DNA of 64,000 bases from Halorhabdus sp. BNX81. Its GTDB lineage: Archaea > Halobacteriota > Halobacteria > Halobacteriales > Haloarculaceae. Below are positions 18,106 to 28,052 of the stretch, one piece after another; the stretch's first letter is position 1, and each line of letters begins with the position of its first letter. Made by a program: the position numbers and the translations under genes. The DNA lies in NCBI RefSeq assembly GCF_029229925.1, contig NZ_CP107254.1, positions 1,922,001 through 1,986,000 on the forward strand, read 5' to 3'. Under the pieces are notes generated by a model. It was not told where the DNA came from, made no database searches, and saw only the letters and a list, made by a program, of their open reading frames with translations.

Positions 18106-19296
18106 TCAGGCGCGGACCTCCTCGCGCGCCCGGTCGACGTCCACGTCGCGGGCGAACCGTTCGAGGACGTCCATCGTGATCCGGTTTTGCTCCGCGCCGT
18201 ACTCCTTGACGCGGCGGGTCACCGTCCGGACCTCTTGCTCGGTCGGCTCGAAGCCGGCCTCGACGAGGCGCTCCCGGACCGAGTGTTGGCCGGTGTGTTT
18301 CCCGAGGACGAGTTCGCGCTCGGCACCGACCATCTCGGGAGTCATCACGCCGGGCTCGAACGTATCGCTGTTTTCGATGACGCCCGCGGCGTGGATGCCC
18401 GACTCGTGCGAGAAGGCGTTGTCGCCAACGACGGGCTTGTTGCCCGGCGTGTCGACGCCGCTTTTCTCCTCGATCAGCCGGGAGAGCTCCGTGATCCGGG
18501 TCGTGTCGATGCCCGTATCCACGTCATACAAGCTCTCTAACGCCATGACGACTTCTTCGTAGGCGGCGTTGCCGGCCCGCTCGCCGATGCCGTTGACGCT
18601 GACCTGGGCCTGTGCGCCGCCGGCCTCGAAGCCCGAGAGGGCGTTGGCCGTCGCCAGCCCGAAGTCGTCGTGTGTGTGCACGTCGACGCGTGCGTCCGTG
18701 TGGGCGACGACTGTGCCAACCATCTCCTGGAATCGACCGGGCGTCGCGACCCCGGTCGTGTCGGGGATGTTGATCCAGTCGGTGCCCGCCTCGGTGACGG
18801 CCTCGACGACGTCGATCAGGAAGTCCTCGTCGGTGCGAGTGGCGTCCATCGGCGAGAACATACACTCGACGCCGGCGTCTTTGACGCGCTCGACGGACTC
18901 GACGGCCCGTTCGACGGCGTCCTCGCGGGTCGCATGCATCGAATCCTGGAGCTGGATGTCGCTTGTCGAGACGAACACGTGGATCAACTCGACGCCCGAG
19001 TCGATGGCCGCCTCGACGTCCTTCTCGACGACGCGGGCGAGCCCGCAGGTGGTCGTCGTGGTACTTTCGGCGATATCGCGTACCGCCTCGAACTCCGCGT
19101 CGGAGTTGACGGGAAACCCCGCTTCGATGACGTGGGTGCCCATCTCGTCGAGCACCGCCGCTATCTCTCGTTTGTCTTCGTAGGAAAACGAGGTTCGCGG
19201 CGTCTGTTCCCCGTCGCGAAGCGTGGTGTCGAAAATTCGTGCGTCCGTGATTTCGGACGTACTATCGAGTGTGCCCTGGAAGAACTCGATCCGCCG
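18106..19296 (-). CDS. leuA: 2-isopropylmalate synthase, 5' end out of frame
   Basis: LeuA condenses acetyl-CoA with 2-oxoisovalerate, the first step of leucine synthesis. The coding frame clearly runs from RRIEFFQGTLDSTSE at about 19296 through the essential metal-binding motif FDTTLRDGEQ to the C-terminus (about 397 aa). Yet the first ATG/GTG/TTG in this frame is GTG 19155, which would remove that motif. An ATG at 19330, placed about 30 bases after a TATA box, is in the frame one base off and runs into a stop at 19262. Either a one-base indel lies between 19330 and 19296 (for example in the four-C run at 19296-19299) or initiation is unusual. The HxH metal site (DVHTHDDFGLA) is intact. No C-terminal LeuA allosteric domain is visible in this length, so homocitrate or citramalate synthase is a weaker alternative. 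Confidence 0.85.
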   Translation of the reverse strand, partial: RRIEFFQGTLDSTSEITDARIFDTTLRDGEQTPRTSFSYEDKREIAAVLDEMGTHVIEAGFPVNSDAEFEAVRDIAESTTTTTCGLARVVEKDVEAAIDSGVELIHVFVSTSDIQLQDSMHATREDAVERAVESVERVKDAGVECMFSPMDATRTDEDFLIDVVEAVTEAGTDWINIPDTTGVATPGRFQEMVGTVVAHTDARVDVHTHDDFGLATANALSGFEAGGAQAQVSVNGIGERAGNAAYEEVVMALESLYDVDTGIDTTRITELSRLIEEKSGVDTPGNKPVVGDNAFSHESGIHAAGVIENSDTFEPGVMTPEMVGAERELVLGKHTGQHSVRERLVEAGFEPTEQEVRTVTRRVKEYGAEQNRITMDVLERFARDVDVDRAREEVRA

Positions 19297-19356
19297 GGGA
19301 TCCCGACGTAACCTCGTGCGTATTGGACATTTGCAACCGAATTGACGGCGTGGTCG

Positions 19357-19365
19357 TATTTAAAT
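19357..19365 (-). promoter_or_regulatory. TATA box of leuA
   Basis: The minus strand reads atttaaata. Its distance to the ATG at 19330 fits a leaderless or nearly leaderless archaeal start, supporting that ATG as the intended leuA start. Confidence 0.55.
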
Positions 19366-19478
19366 CTTCTCGATGCGAACGGGAGAATCCCACACACGGG
19401 AAGTTGCCGCCCGTTCTCCGACGTGAGATCGAACGCGTGTCCGCCAGGAGCAGCCACACACGATCTTTGGCCCTCGAC

Positions 19479-20885
19479 CTACTCGTCAGGAGATGTCGAC
19501 GCTGCCCTTGTGTCATCGGCGACCACGCGATCCGGGATTGTCGGGTCAGGCACACGACCGACCGTCAGCAGTCGCTCGGTGAACGTCAGGTCGGTCTTGG
19601 CCGGGTCCGGTTTGTCCATCGTCTCGTACTCGACGGCCACGCCCTCGTCTTCGGCGGCGATCCGGACAATATTCAGCCGGAAGGTCGGGTGGAACACCGG
19701 CGGGAGGATCCCGGCGATGACCTGCCGTCGGTGAAACCGCTTGAGCCACGTCCCTGTGTTGACGATCAACCGCCCGTCGTGTTCGTCGACTGCCGGCCGG
19801 TGGGTGTGCCCGTAGCAGAAGACGGCCGTCTCGGGGTGTTCCTCGAAGAGATCCTGTGCCGCCGCTCGGTATGGTTTGCTCGGATCGACGGTGAACTCCG
19901 TCTCGACGAGGCCGAAGCGATCGATCGTCCGCTTGAAATCCTGGAGGATGAACCGAATCGGAATCCAGACCAGCACGAGGATGCCGACGATCGCCACGTT
20001 GATCGCGAGCAGCGAGAACGCGAGCGCCCCGGCGGACCCGAACCGGCCAAAGGCCCCCTCGACAGTCTCGGTCGGCATCGACCAGACGCCAACCAGGTCG
20101 AGACCGACGGCGATCGCAGCGATCGCACTCAGGTTGAACACTAACAGAAAGGGGACGATCGCGTACCGCAACAGCGGGTGCATCTCGTTGTAGAAGTACT
20201 TCGAGAGGAACCACACCGGGACCCGCTCGGTCGGCGTGACTGCCTGGATGTCCTTCAGCCAGTTGCGCCGGCCGCGAGCCGACACCTGGCCCGCACGACT
20301 GGTCACGAGCGTGTTGTAATAGTAGCCAAGCGGCTTCTCGTGGGGATTGCCGAAATCTTCGAAGCGGTTGTTCGGGTCGCGCTGGTTGCCGTGCTCGAAG
20401 TGGATCGTCCGGTCGCCGACGGGACGGGTGATCGACTGCTCCTGGACGAGATCCACGTTGTACGCGGCGAAGCGCTCGACGTACGCGTCGTAGGCGGCGA
20501 GTTCGTGGTCGTGATTGCCGGGTAGCAGCGTTATCTGAACGTTCTCCCCGGTCGCCCGGAGTTGCTCGAAGAGGGCCGGGTATCGCTCGACCAGCGCGTC
20601 GAACTTTTCGATCCCCTCCAGGGTGGTGAACTCCCAGAGGCCGAACGCGTCACCGTTGATGACGAGTTCGGCGTCCTCGTCTAACTGTTCGAGCCGCTTG
20701 AGGAACGAAAGCAGCTCATCGAGGAACTCGACGTGTTCGAGTTGCTCGTCGCCGCCGATGTGGAGGTCGCTGATGACATAGTAGACTGGTTCGTCCTCGT
20801 CGGCATGGTTCTCGACGTGGGCCTCACCCATCGTCTCTTCGTGCTCGCGCTGGGGCATAATGTCTTCGCCCGCGGTATCGGTCAC
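19479..20885 (-). CDS. Membrane-associated metallophosphoesterase
   Basis: The 468-aa protein is a calcineurin-like phosphoesterase with two membrane segments in its middle. Metal-site motifs are present in order: DLHIGGD near residue 40, NGDAFG, LPGNHDHE, EHGNQRD and the late CYGHTHRP. The hydrophobic insert (YAIVPFLLVFNLSAIAAIAV and a second GALAFSLLAINVAIVGILVL) lies between the fourth and fifth motifs, with the C-terminal motif returning to the cytoplasm. It resembles UDP-diacylglucosamine hydrolase-like enzymes, but haloarchaea lack lipid A, so the substrate is unknown. It lies just downstream of the DASS transporter gene with a 6-base gap. Confidence 0.8.
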   Translation of the reverse strand: MTDTAGEDIMPQREHEETMGEAHVENHADEDEPVYYVISDLHIGGDEQLEHVEFLDELLSFLKRLEQLDEDAELVINGDAFGLWEFTTLEGIEKFDALVERYPALFEQLRATGENVQITLLPGNHDHELAAYDAYVERFAAYNVDLVQEQSITRPVGDRTIHFEHGNQRDPNNRFEDFGNPHEKPLGYYYNTLVTSRAGQVSARGRRNWLKDIQAVTPTERVPVWFLSKYFYNEMHPLLRYAIVPFLLVFNLSAIAAIAVGLDLVGVWSMPTETVEGAFGRFGSAGALAFSLLAINVAIVGILVLVWIPIRFILQDFKRTIDRFGLVETEFTVDPSKPYRAAAQDLFEEHPETAVFCYGHTHRPAVDEHDGRLIVNTGTWLKRFHRRQVIAGILPPVFHPTFRLNIVRIAAEDEGVAVEYETMDKPDPAKTDLTFTERLLTVGRVPDPTIPDRVVADDTRAASTSPDE

Positions 20886-20891
20886 GACCGA

Positions 20892-22742
20892 TCAGGTAAG
20901 CCCCCACATCGCGGCGATGCCGACCGTCGTCACGACCGCGAGCAGCAACTGCAGCGGGCCACCGACCTTCAGGAAGTCCGAGAACCGGTAGCCGCCAGGA
21001 CCATAGACCATCAGGTTGGTCTGGTAGCCGACCGGCGTCATGAACGACGTCGCCGACGCGAACATCACTGCCAGCAGGAACGCGAAGGGGTCGGCCCCCA
21101 TCTGGCCCGCCGCGTTGACGGCCACTGGAATCATCAACACGATGGTCGCAACGGGCGTGATGACGTTCGCCAGCAGGCCAGTGAAGACGTAAAACAGTAG
21201 CATCACCAGGATCAGCGGCAGGAACGCCTCAGTGGCGACCAGTGCGTCCGCCAGCACCTCCGCGCCACCGGTCTCGCCCATCGCGGACCCGAGTGGAATC
21301 ACGCCCGCGAGCAGGAAGACGATGTTCCAGGAGACGGCGTCGTAGGCATCGGATGGCGACAGACAGCCGGTGACGATCATCACGAAGACGCCCCCGAGCG
21401 CGGCGATCACGATCGGCAGGAGATTCAGCGCCGCCGCGCCGATCACGCCGGCCATGATCGCGACCGCGAGTGGCGTCTTCGCGGAAAGCGGTGCGGCTGT
21501 CTCCGGCTCCACCGCGTCGATCCGTTCGGAAGCGCTCTCCTCGGTGACGATCAGGTCCCCAGACTCCCCGAAGTACTCGATCGCCGTCGGCGATAGCCGA
21601 ACCAGCAGGAGGTCTCCCGGCTCGACAGTCACGTCGTCGAGGTCCTGGCGGATGAGATTCCCACCCCGTCGGACTGCAAGAACCGTCGTCCGGTGAAACT
21701 CCTCTAAGCGTGCCTCCGCGAGCGTCTCCCCGACGTACGCCGAGTCCTCTGGCACGACTGCGGAGGCAAGCGTGTTCTCGGTCGGGCTCTCGTCGAAGGT
21801 CCCGTCGGTAACGTCCTCCCGGACGAGTCGACGCAGGTCGAAGGCGTCACGGAAGCGGGTCGTCGCCTGGCTGGGACCGTTGACCACCAGTATGTCGCCG
21901 GCAGCGAGTCGCTGGTCGGTGTCTGGGACGGCGTAGGCCTCGCCGTTTCGTCGCACCTGGAGTACATCGACCGGGACATCCTCGCGCGCATCCACGTCGG
22001 CGGCGCGCTCGCCGACGAGCGACGAGCCCTCGGGGACACGCAACTGCGCGAGGTGATCTTCGAGGTCGAACGCCGAGACCAGATCGGCGTCGACCGGGAT
22101 CCGGGCCGGGGTGAGTCGACGGCCGACCGTCAGCAAGTACACCAGCCCGACCACGAGGATGACGACGCCAAGCGGCGTGAACTCGAACATCCCGATGCCG
22201 CTTCGGCCATCGATGAGTTCCCGGGCGAAGTCGCTGGCGAGGATGTTCGTCGAGGTGCCGACGAGCGTCAGCGTCCCGCCGAGGATCGCGGCGTAGGACA
22301 GTGGCAACAGCAGCTTCGACGGCGAGACGTCGCTCCCCTCGGCGAGATCGGTGATCATCGGGATGAACACGGCGACGACCGGCGTGTTGTTGACGAACCC
22401 CGCGATCGGGCCGGTCGTGCCGACGGTCGCCAGCAACGCCCGTCCCTCGTCGCCGCGGACGAACCCGGCCAGTGAGACGCCGAGGCGCTGGACGAGTCCC
22501 GTATTCTGGATCCCGGCACTCAGCATGTACATCGCGACGATGGTGATCGTCGCCGGGTTGGCGAAGCCGGCGATCGCGTCTCTCGGCGTGACGCCGATGG
22601 TCGGACCCAGTACAGCCAGTGCGACGATGACACCGATCGCCGTCACGTCGTTCGGGATCACTTCCGAGACGAACAGAACCAGTGCAATGCCGATCAGCCC
22701 GAAGACGAGCGCCGCCTCGAAGGGGATCCCTGCGACAGCCAT
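20892..22742 (-). CDS. DASS/SLC13 family transporter with two TrkA-C domains
   Basis: The 616-aa protein begins [18 protein letters not shown] at ATG 22742. Two halves of a divalent anion:Na symporter-like membrane domain, with the helical hairpin repeats [15 protein letters not shown] and [14 protein letters not shown], flank two soluble TrkA-C (RCK-C) domains (about residues 210-360; [15 protein letters not shown] and [19 protein letters not shown]). This layout suits sulfate- or phosphate-type anion transport with regulatory ligand binding, but the substrate is not determined. The reading frame continues upstream to 24821 only because it runs antisense to purL. Confidence 0.85.
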   Translation of the reverse strand: MAVAGIPFEAALVFGLIGIALVLFVSEVIPNDVTAIGVIVALAVLGPTIGVTPRDAIAGFANPATITIVAMYMLSAGIQNTGLVQRLGVSLAGFVRGDEGRALLATVGTTGPIAGFVNNTPVVAVFIPMITDLAEGSDVSPSKLLLPLSYAAILGGTLTLVGTSTNILASDFARELIDGRSGIGMFEFTPLGVVILVVGLVYLLTVGRRLTPARIPVDADLVSAFDLEDHLAQLRVPEGSSLVGERAADVDAREDVPVDVLQVRRNGEAYAVPDTDQRLAAGDILVVNGPSQATTRFRDAFDLRRLVREDVTDGTFDESPTENTLASAVVPEDSAYVGETLAEARLEEFHRTTVLAVRRGGNLIRQDLDDVTVEPGDLLLVRLSPTAIEYFGESGDLIVTEESASERIDAVEPETAAPLSAKTPLAVAIMAGVIGAAALNLLPIVIAALGGVFVMIVTGCLSPSDAYDAVSWNIVFLLAGVIPLGSAMGETGGAEVLADALVATEAFLPLILVMLLFYVFTGLLANVITPVATIVLMIPVAVNAAGQMGADPFAFLLAVMFASATSFMTPVGYQTNLMVYGPGGYRFSDFLKVGGPLQLLLAVVTTVGIAAMWGLT

Positions 22743-22871
22743 GGCAAGATCGACTCGGTCCGGACGCTTAAACGCTCGTGGCAAGCGTGGCCCTGCACCC
22801 GGAGGCGGTTCGTCGAGCAGTTCGCGCCCGCATGGAAAGCGATAAACGCTACCGGTGGCGAGAGGCCGGTA

Positions 22872-25022
22872 ATGGCCCTTTCGACCTCGGACCGGGCGGT
22901 CGTCGTCGAGAAGATCGACCGCGACCCCACGACGGCGGAGGCGGCGCTGTTCGAGAACCTCTGGAGCGAGCACTGCTCGTATCGCTCCTCGCGTCCACTC
23001 CTGGGGCGCTTCGAAAGTGACGGCGAGCACGTCGTCGTCCCGCCGGGTGACGACGCCGGCGTCGTGGCGCTGCCCGAAGACGAGAACACCTACCTCGCGA
23101 TGGGGATCGAGAGCCACAATCACCCCTCCTACGTCGATCCCTACGACGGCGCGGCCACCGGCGTCGGCGGCATCGTCCGTGACATCCTCTCGATGGGCGG
23201 GTTCCCGATCGCGCTGACCGACAGCCTCTACTTCGGCGACTTCGATCGCGAACACTCCCGCTATCTGCTGGAGGGTGTCGTCGAAGGGATCTCCGACTAC
23301 GGCAACTCGATCGGCGTGCCGACCGTCGCCGGGAGCGTCGCGTTCCACGAGGACTACGAGGAGAACCCGCTGGTCAACGTGGCCTGCGTGGGAATGCTCT
23401 CGGCCGACCGCCTGATCACCGCCGAGGCCCAAGAGGCGGGCAACAACCTCGTCCTCGTCGGGGCCTCGACCGGCCGGGACGGCCTGGGTGGGGCCTCCTT
23501 CGCCAGCGAGGACATCGCCGAGGACGCCGAGACCGAGGATCGCAGCGCGGTCCAGGTCGGCAATCCCTATCGGGAGAAGCTCCTCATCGAGACCAACGAG
23601 GCGCTTATCGAGGAAGACCTGGTCGAGTCGGCCCGCGACCTCGGCGCGGCCGGCCTCGGCGGCGCGTCGAGCGAACTCGTCGCCAAGGGTGGGTTCGGCG
23701 CGGCAATCAACCTCGACGACGTCCCGCAGCGCGAGCCCAACATGAACGCCACCGAGATCCTGCTCTCGGAGTCCCAGGAGCGGATCGTCTACGAGGTCAC
23801 GGACGAAAACGTCGAACGCGTTCAGGAACTCGCCGCGCGCTACGATCTGGAAGCGGCGGTCATCGGCGAGGTGACCGAGGACCCGAACTACACCTGTACG
23901 CTCGACGGCGAGGTCGCGGTCGACGTGCCCGCCGAGTTCGTCGGCGAGGGCGCGCCGCTGGCAGATCTGGACACTGTCGAGCCCGAACAGCCCGACGAGG
24001 ATCGACCCGACGTCGATCTCGAAGACGCGGTCGAGACCGTCCTGGCCAGTCCGAACACCGCGAGCAAGCGCTGGGTCTACCGTCAGTACGACCACGAGGT
24101 CCAGGTCCGCACGGCGATGCGGCCGGGCGACGATGCCGCGCTGCTCGCGATCCGCGAGGCCGAGACCGACACGGGCCTCGCGATCTCGGCGGGCGCGGAC
24201 CCCAACTGGACGGATACCGCGCCGTATGAGGGCGCATTTGCGGCCGGCCTGGAGAACGCGACCAACATCGCCGCCAAGGGCGCGACCCCCCTGGCGGCCG
24301 TCGACTGTCTCAACGCCGGCAACCCGGAGAAGCCCGAGGTCTACGGCGAGTTCTCGGGCATCGTCGACGGGTTGGCCGACGCCTGTAAAGACCTCTCGGT
24401 CCCGGTCGTCGGCGGGAACGTCTCGCTGTACAACGACTCCTCGACGGGGCCGATTCCGCCGACGCCGACGCTGACGATGGTCGGTACCAAGCCCGGATTT
24501 TCCGCCCCGTCGATGTCGCTCTCCGGCGACGGGACGCTCGTGCTCGTCGGCGATCTGGCGATCGGTGACGACGCCGAGCCCCGCCTCGGTGGCTCGGAGC
24601 TGCTTGTCGAGACGGGCGGCAGCGACCGATTCCCGGAGCTGCCCGACGATCCGTCCGGGTTCATCGACACACTCGCGGACGTGGCCGATCACGAGGACAC
24701 CCTTGCCGTCCACGACGCCAGCCACGGTGGCCTCGCGGTCACGCTCGCGGAGATGGTCCACGACGACGCTGGCGCGGACGTGACGGTCGACGCCGCCGAC
24801 CCGGTCGGTGCGCTCTGTCACGAACAGCCGGGCCGGGCGGTCATCGAGACGACCGACCCCGCGGCGATTGCGGACGCCTTCGACGGCGTCGCGCCGGTCG
24901 TCGAGATCGGTGCAGCCGACGACTCGGGGACGCTAGATCTCACCGTCGGTGAACAGTCACTCAGCTTCGACGCAGAAGCGATCGCCGACCTGCGGTCAGT
25001 TCTCGAAGACGAACTCGACTGA
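22872..25022 (+). CDS. purL: Phosphoribosylformylglycinamidine synthase subunit PurL
   Basis: PurL makes FGAM from FGAR, ATP and glutamine-derived ammonia, with PurQ and PurS in a complex; those genes are not in this window. The 716-aa length matches the small archaeal PurL. Signature segments are [14 protein letters not shown] near residue 29, [23 protein letters not shown] and [14 protein letters not shown], with the second ATP-like half starting around residue 370. A TATA-like cgataaac lies about 30 bases upstream. Confidence 0.96.
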   Translation: MALSTSDRAVVVEKIDRDPTTAEAALFENLWSEHCSYRSSRPLLGRFESDGEHVVVPPGDDAGVVALPEDENTYLAMGIESHNHPSYVDPYDGAATGVGGIVRDILSMGGFPIALTDSLYFGDFDREHSRYLLEGVVEGISDYGNSIGVPTVAGSVAFHEDYEENPLVNVACVGMLSADRLITAEAQEAGNNLVLVGASTGRDGLGGASFASEDIAEDAETEDRSAVQVGNPYREKLLIETNEALIEEDLVESARDLGAAGLGGASSELVAKGGFGAAINLDDVPQREPNMNATEILLSESQERIVYEVTDENVERVQELAARYDLEAAVIGEVTEDPNYTCTLDGEVAVDVPAEFVGEGAPLADLDTVEPEQPDEDRPDVDLEDAVETVLASPNTASKRWVYRQYDHEVQVRTAMRPGDDAALLAIREAETDTGLAISAGADPNWTDTAPYEGAFAAGLENATNIAAKGATPLAAVDCLNAGNPEKPEVYGEFSGIVDGLADACKDLSVPVVGGNVSLYNDSSTGPIPPTPTLTMVGTKPGFSAPSMSLSGDGTLVLVGDLAIGDDAEPRLGGSELLVETGGSDRFPELPDDPSGFIDTLADVADHEDTLAVHDASHGGLAVTLAEMVHDDAGADVTVDAADPVGALCHEQPGRAVIETTDPAAIADAFDGVAPVVEIGAADDSGTLDLTVGEQSLSFDAEAIADLRSVLEDELD

Positions 25023-25034
25023 CGGCGCGGCCGA

Positions 25035-25223
25035 TCAGGCCAGAAGGAGCGCGAGGCCGAACGTCGCCAGCAGGCCGACGGCGGCGATGGCGATGCCGGT
25101 GCCGACCTGTTCGATCGTGTACTCGCCCTGGGGAGCCGTGCTTCGCAGCGGTGGCTCCCTGGACGGCGGCGCGGGATCGGTCGGATCGTATTCGGGGCGC
25201 TCGGTTTCGTGATCGTCGCTCAT
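25035..25223 (-). CDS. DUF7550-like small membrane protein
   Basis: From ATG 25223 the product is 62 aa: a Pro- and acidic-residue-rich N-terminus, then one membrane helix (TGIAIAAVGLLATFGLALLLA) preceded by YTIEQVG. The YxIxQVGxG-helix-F-G-L plan fits the haloarchaeal DUF7550 family. The start at 25289 would add an unlikely extension. It converges with purL. Confidence 0.7.
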   Translation of the reverse strand: MSDDHETERPEYDPTDPAPPSREPPLRSTAPQGEYTIEQVGTGIAIAAVGLLATFGLALLLA

Positions 25224-25380
25224 ACGAGCGTCTTTCGGCGGGTCGCACTTCGAGTTGTCGGTGCCAGCAGGACACGAATACCGCGTCACAGAAGCGTCGG
25301 AAACGCCCTTGGATCATCGATGGACGGTCAATACAGTCCATCAACCGAACACTTATCTCTTCGGTCCATCTACACAACGT

Positions 25381-25641
25381 ATGGCGAGTGCAACACGAGA
25401 CAAGTCTCCTGAAGAAGGCGTGGAGTTCATCCACGAGGATGATGGGCGGATTACCGCTCGTGATCTGGAAAGTGGTGTTGCCTCCTTCGGCGAGACGAAA
25501 GCAGAAGCACTCCAGATGCTTGCCGAGGCGCTTGCGTGCCATGAGGGTGCCGGAAAGCCAGTCACCGACGAAGACCTCGAAGAGTGGGGACTTGACGACG
25601 TTGAGTCTGGCGATACGGAACTTCCCGAGTTCATGCAGTAG
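25381..25641 (+). CDS. hicB: HicB-type antitoxin
   Basis: The 86-aa protein has a partial RNase H-like fold: the strand EFIHEDDGRITARDLESGVASFGETKAEALQMLAEAL is the HicB consensus core, followed by a C-terminal tail that would contact the partner. The gene directly precedes hicA with no spacing (tag then ATG), which means coupled translation. Haloarchaeal HicB of this length lacks a separate DNA-binding domain. Confidence 0.8.
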   Translation: MASATRDKSPEEGVEFIHEDDGRITARDLESGVASFGETKAEALQMLAEALACHEGAGKPVTDEDLEEWGLDDVESGDTELPEFMQ

Positions 25642-25893
25642 ATGGTGCGGACACAGTTTTCCGGGCGTGAAATCGCTTCTGTGCTGATTGACCACGGATT
25701 CGTCCGGACAGGTCGAGTTGGCAGTCACTTGAAGCTCCGCTACGAGTCGCCCGACACCGACGAAGTCCGTATTGTCACCGTCCCAATGAAGTCAGCGGAT
25801 GCTATCCCAACGGGGACGCTCCAGTCGATCGCCGAGCAGTCTGGGGCAAACGATTTCTATGCATGGTGTCAGTGGATCAGTGAAAACCTGTAG
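25642..25893 (+). CDS. hicA: HicA-type mRNA interferase toxin
   Basis: The 83-aa protein has a double-stranded-RNA-binding-like fold with the hallmark GxHxxL segment (GRVGSHLKLRYESP) carrying the catalytic His. It would cleave mRNA when unrestrained. Here the antitoxin gene is first, the reverse of many bacterial hicAB pairs but common in archaea. The pair lies in AT-richer DNA between two housekeeping genes. Confidence 0.82.
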   Translation: MVRTQFSGREIASVLIDHGFVRTGRVGSHLKLRYESPDTDEVRIVTVPMKSADAIPTGTLQSIAEQSGANDFYAWCQWISENL

Positions 25894-26072
25894 CGCTTGG
25901 TTCGCATATGTAGCGACTGGCTGTTTCATTTTGTTTTCTGATGGAAGGAACTCTTTATTTGCGTTTATTGATGGCTCCACGAATCCAGTCACCGTCGCGT
26001 GGACGGCCAGGGCGACCGCTAGAGCTTCCGGGTCGCTTTTGACGGGCGGCCTCCGAGTGACGCATAGAACCG

Positions 26073-26888
26073 ATGACGCTCACCAAACGGATCATCCCTT
26101 GCATCGACGTGGATCTCGACGAGGACGGTAACGCCGCCGTCTACACGGGCGTGAACTTCGAGGATCTCCAGTACACGGGCGACCCCGTCGAGATGGCCAA
26201 GGAGTACAACGAGGCCGGCGCGGACGAGTTCGTCTTTCTCGATATCACCGCGAGCGCCGACGGCCGGGAGACGATGCTCGACACCGTCGAGCGCGTCGCC
26301 GACGAGGTGTTCATCCCCCTCACCGTCGGCGGCGGGATCCGCACCAAAGCGGACATCAAGGAGACGCTGCGGGCCGGCGCGGACAAGGTGTCGATCAACA
26401 CCGGCGCGATCGAGAACCCCGACCTCATCGAGGCGGGCGCGACCGCCTTCGGCAACCAGTGTATCGTCATCTCCGTCGACGCCCGGCGGCGCTACGACGA
26501 GGCCGGCGAGTACTACGAGCAGATCGACGGCGAGTCGGTCTGGTTCGAGGCGACCGTCAAGGGCGGCCGCGAGGGGACCGGGATGGACGTCGTCGAGTGG
26601 GTCCGCGAGGCCGAGGATCGGGGCGCGGGCGAGCTGTTCGTCAACTCCATCGACGCCGATGGCACCAAGGACGGCTACGACATCCCTTTGACACGGGCCG
26701 TGACCGAGAACGTCGACACGCCCGTCATCGCCTCCTCTGGCTGTGGCGGTCCTGAGGACATGTACGAGGTGTTCACCGAAGCTGGAGCCGACGCCGGACT
26801 CGCAGCGTCGATTTTTCACTTCGGCGAGTACTCGATCGCCGAGACGAAGGAGTACCTCGACGAACGTGGCGTTCCCGTCCGGCTGTAA
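26073..26888 (+). CDS. hisF: Imidazole glycerol phosphate synthase subunit HisF
   Basis: HisF is the cyclase half of the enzyme that makes imidazole glycerol phosphate and AICAR in histidine synthesis, with HisH supplying ammonia. The 271-aa TIM barrel begins [15 protein letters not shown] with catalytic Asp12, and the second catalytic Asp lies in VISVDARRR near residue 130. The phosphate sites VGGGIRTK and SGCGGPED are present. No other his genes are adjacent. Confidence 0.96.
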   Translation: MTLTKRIIPCIDVDLDEDGNAAVYTGVNFEDLQYTGDPVEMAKEYNEAGADEFVFLDITASADGRETMLDTVERVADEVFIPLTVGGGIRTKADIKETLRAGADKVSINTGAIENPDLIEAGATAFGNQCIVISVDARRRYDEAGEYYEQIDGESVWFEATVKGGREGTGMDVVEWVREAEDRGAGELFVNSIDADGTKDGYDIPLTRAVTENVDTPVIASSGCGGPEDMYEVFTEAGADAGLAASIFHFGEYSIAETKEYLDERGVPVRL

Positions 26889-26894
26889 TCGACG

Positions 26895-27071
26895 CTAGTC
26901 ACGTCGCCGATTCTCGGATGTATCCCGTCGCGCGACGCGTTCGGCCTCGTCACGACTCATTTCCTGCCGGCTGTCGTGCTCGGATCGGACGAGCGCATAC
27001 AGGCCCACGGTGAAGGCGAGGCCGATGAACACGACGATGAGGAGTGCCCCGCCGGCCCCGCCGGCCGTCAT
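26895..27071 (-). CDS. Small membrane protein (58 aa)
   Basis: The peptide is MTAGGAGGALLIVVFIGLAFT at its start: one membrane helix at the N-terminus, then a cytoplasmic tail rich in Arg and Glu (SRDEAERVARRDTSENRRRD). ATG 27071 overlaps the stop of the zinc-ribbon gene as ATGA, so the two form an operon. It is convergent with hisF. No family can be named. Confidence 0.6.
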   Translation of the reverse strand: MTAGGAGGALLIVVFIGLAFTVGLYALVRSEHDSRQEMSRDEAERVARRDTSENRRRD

Positions 27072-27286
27072 CCGAGGAAGACGTCGACGAAGTCGCTGGC
27101 ACCGCTGGTCGTATCGCGGTACAACTCGGAGTACCCGCAGTTGGTGCAGGACACCACGGTGAAGCTATTCGTCTGGATGTCGAACATCTTGCTCAGACCG
27201 CCGCCGGTCGTGGAAATCTCACCGACGTCGGTTTCTTCGTGTCCACACTTCGGGCAGCCGCGGTCGGAATGGCTATCGGGGACCAT
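27068..27286 (-). CDS. DUF2082-like zinc-ribbon protein
   Basis: The 72-aa protein has two CxxC knuckles, CPKC near residue 11 and CTNC near residue 48, joined by GEISTTGGGLSKMFDIQTNSF, which matches the DUF2082 (nucleic-acid-binding Zn-ribbon) pattern. The family is small and poorly characterised. It shares a 4-base overlap with the next gene. Confidence 0.8.
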   Translation of the reverse strand: MVPDSHSDRGCPKCGHEETDVGEISTTGGGLSKMFDIQTNSFTVVSCTNCGYSELYRDTTSGASDFVDVFLG

Positions 27287-27385
27287 ATGCTGCGCTCGAA
27301 CCTGCCAATCCGTAGGTCTTTTGTTCCCGTTCCGCTCGACCGGAACCTGGACCGGCCGTCACGAGTCTCCAGAAACAGCGAGTAT

Positions 27386-27673
27386 TCAGGCGGCTGCGTC
27401 GTCGTAGGCAGCCTCGAACGAATCGGCCTTTTCGATGACGTGTTGTGCCCCGGCTTCGAGGGCGTCGAGCGCGTCGGTCCCGCTCTCCGTTTTGATCGTG
27501 AGAATGGGATCGGTCTGGCCGCCCGACTGCTCGGGGTTCATGTCGTAGGTCGCGGCGTCGACGCCGTCGGTCTCCAAGAGTGCGCCCTTGAGGACGTTCA
27601 TGAACGTGTGATCCTCGCCGGAGATCTCGATAGACAGCGACGTCTCGTCCTTTTCGATGACCTGTAGTTCCAT
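27386..27673 (-). CDS. rpoL: DNA-directed RNA polymerase subunit L
   Basis: Rpo11 pairs with Rpo3 (subunit D) in the alpha-like assembly platform of archaeal RNA polymerase. The 95-aa protein ([20 protein letters not shown]) has the subunit L core [15 protein letters not shown]. Start ATG 27673 is chosen from that homology; the long upstream extension is non-coding. It is divergent from the zinc-finger gene at 27815. Confidence 0.93.
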   Translation of the reverse strand: MELQVIEKDETSLSIEISGEDHTFMNVLKGALLETDGVDAATYDMNPEQSGGQTDPILTIKTESGTDALDALEAGAQHVIEKADSFEAAYDDAAA

Positions 27674-27814
27674 GGTGAATTGTTCGGCTTCGGGCGCATG
27701 AACGTTACGTTCCGAGCGGCGAGTTGCCGCGCCAGCACGTCGGACTCGGGATGTGTCGAGTGCCGACAGCTGAGAGTAATAAGGGTTAAACGTCCCGGTC
27801 GGGAACCAGACGGT

Positions 27815-27994
27815 ATGAGCGAGAGTCAACAAAAACGGACGCAGAAGTGTATCTCCTGCGGTGTCAACATCACCGGCACGAACGCCGCAGCCTTCAAATG
27901 CCCCGACTGTGGCCACCAGATCTACCGGTGTCCGACCTGCCGCAAGCAGAGCAACCTCTATGAGTGTCCCGACTGTGGCTTTACGGGACCCTGA
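27815..27994 (+). CDS. HVO_2753-like CPxCG zinc-finger microprotein
   Basis: The 59-aa protein carries four CPxCG-like knuckles: CISCG, CPDCG, CPTCR and CPDCG. The spacing and length match the Haloferax microprotein HVO_2753, which binds zinc through these motifs and affects swarming and biofilm formation. It lies just upstream of ef1B, as expected. ATG 27815 is clear. Confidence 0.9.
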   Translation: MSESQQKRTQKCISCGVNITGTNAAAFKCPDCGHQIYRCPTCRKQSNLYECPDCGFTGP

Positions 27995-28052
27995 GTACTG
28001 GAGCCTCGGATCGTAACGACAAGCACATAATCCACTATCGTCATCCACACAC

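Noticed and set aside
20892-24821. A single 1309-codon minus-strand frame
   Set aside because: Only 20892-22742 shows transporter motifs. The rest runs antisense to purL, as expected when GC-rich third positions keep antisense frames open.
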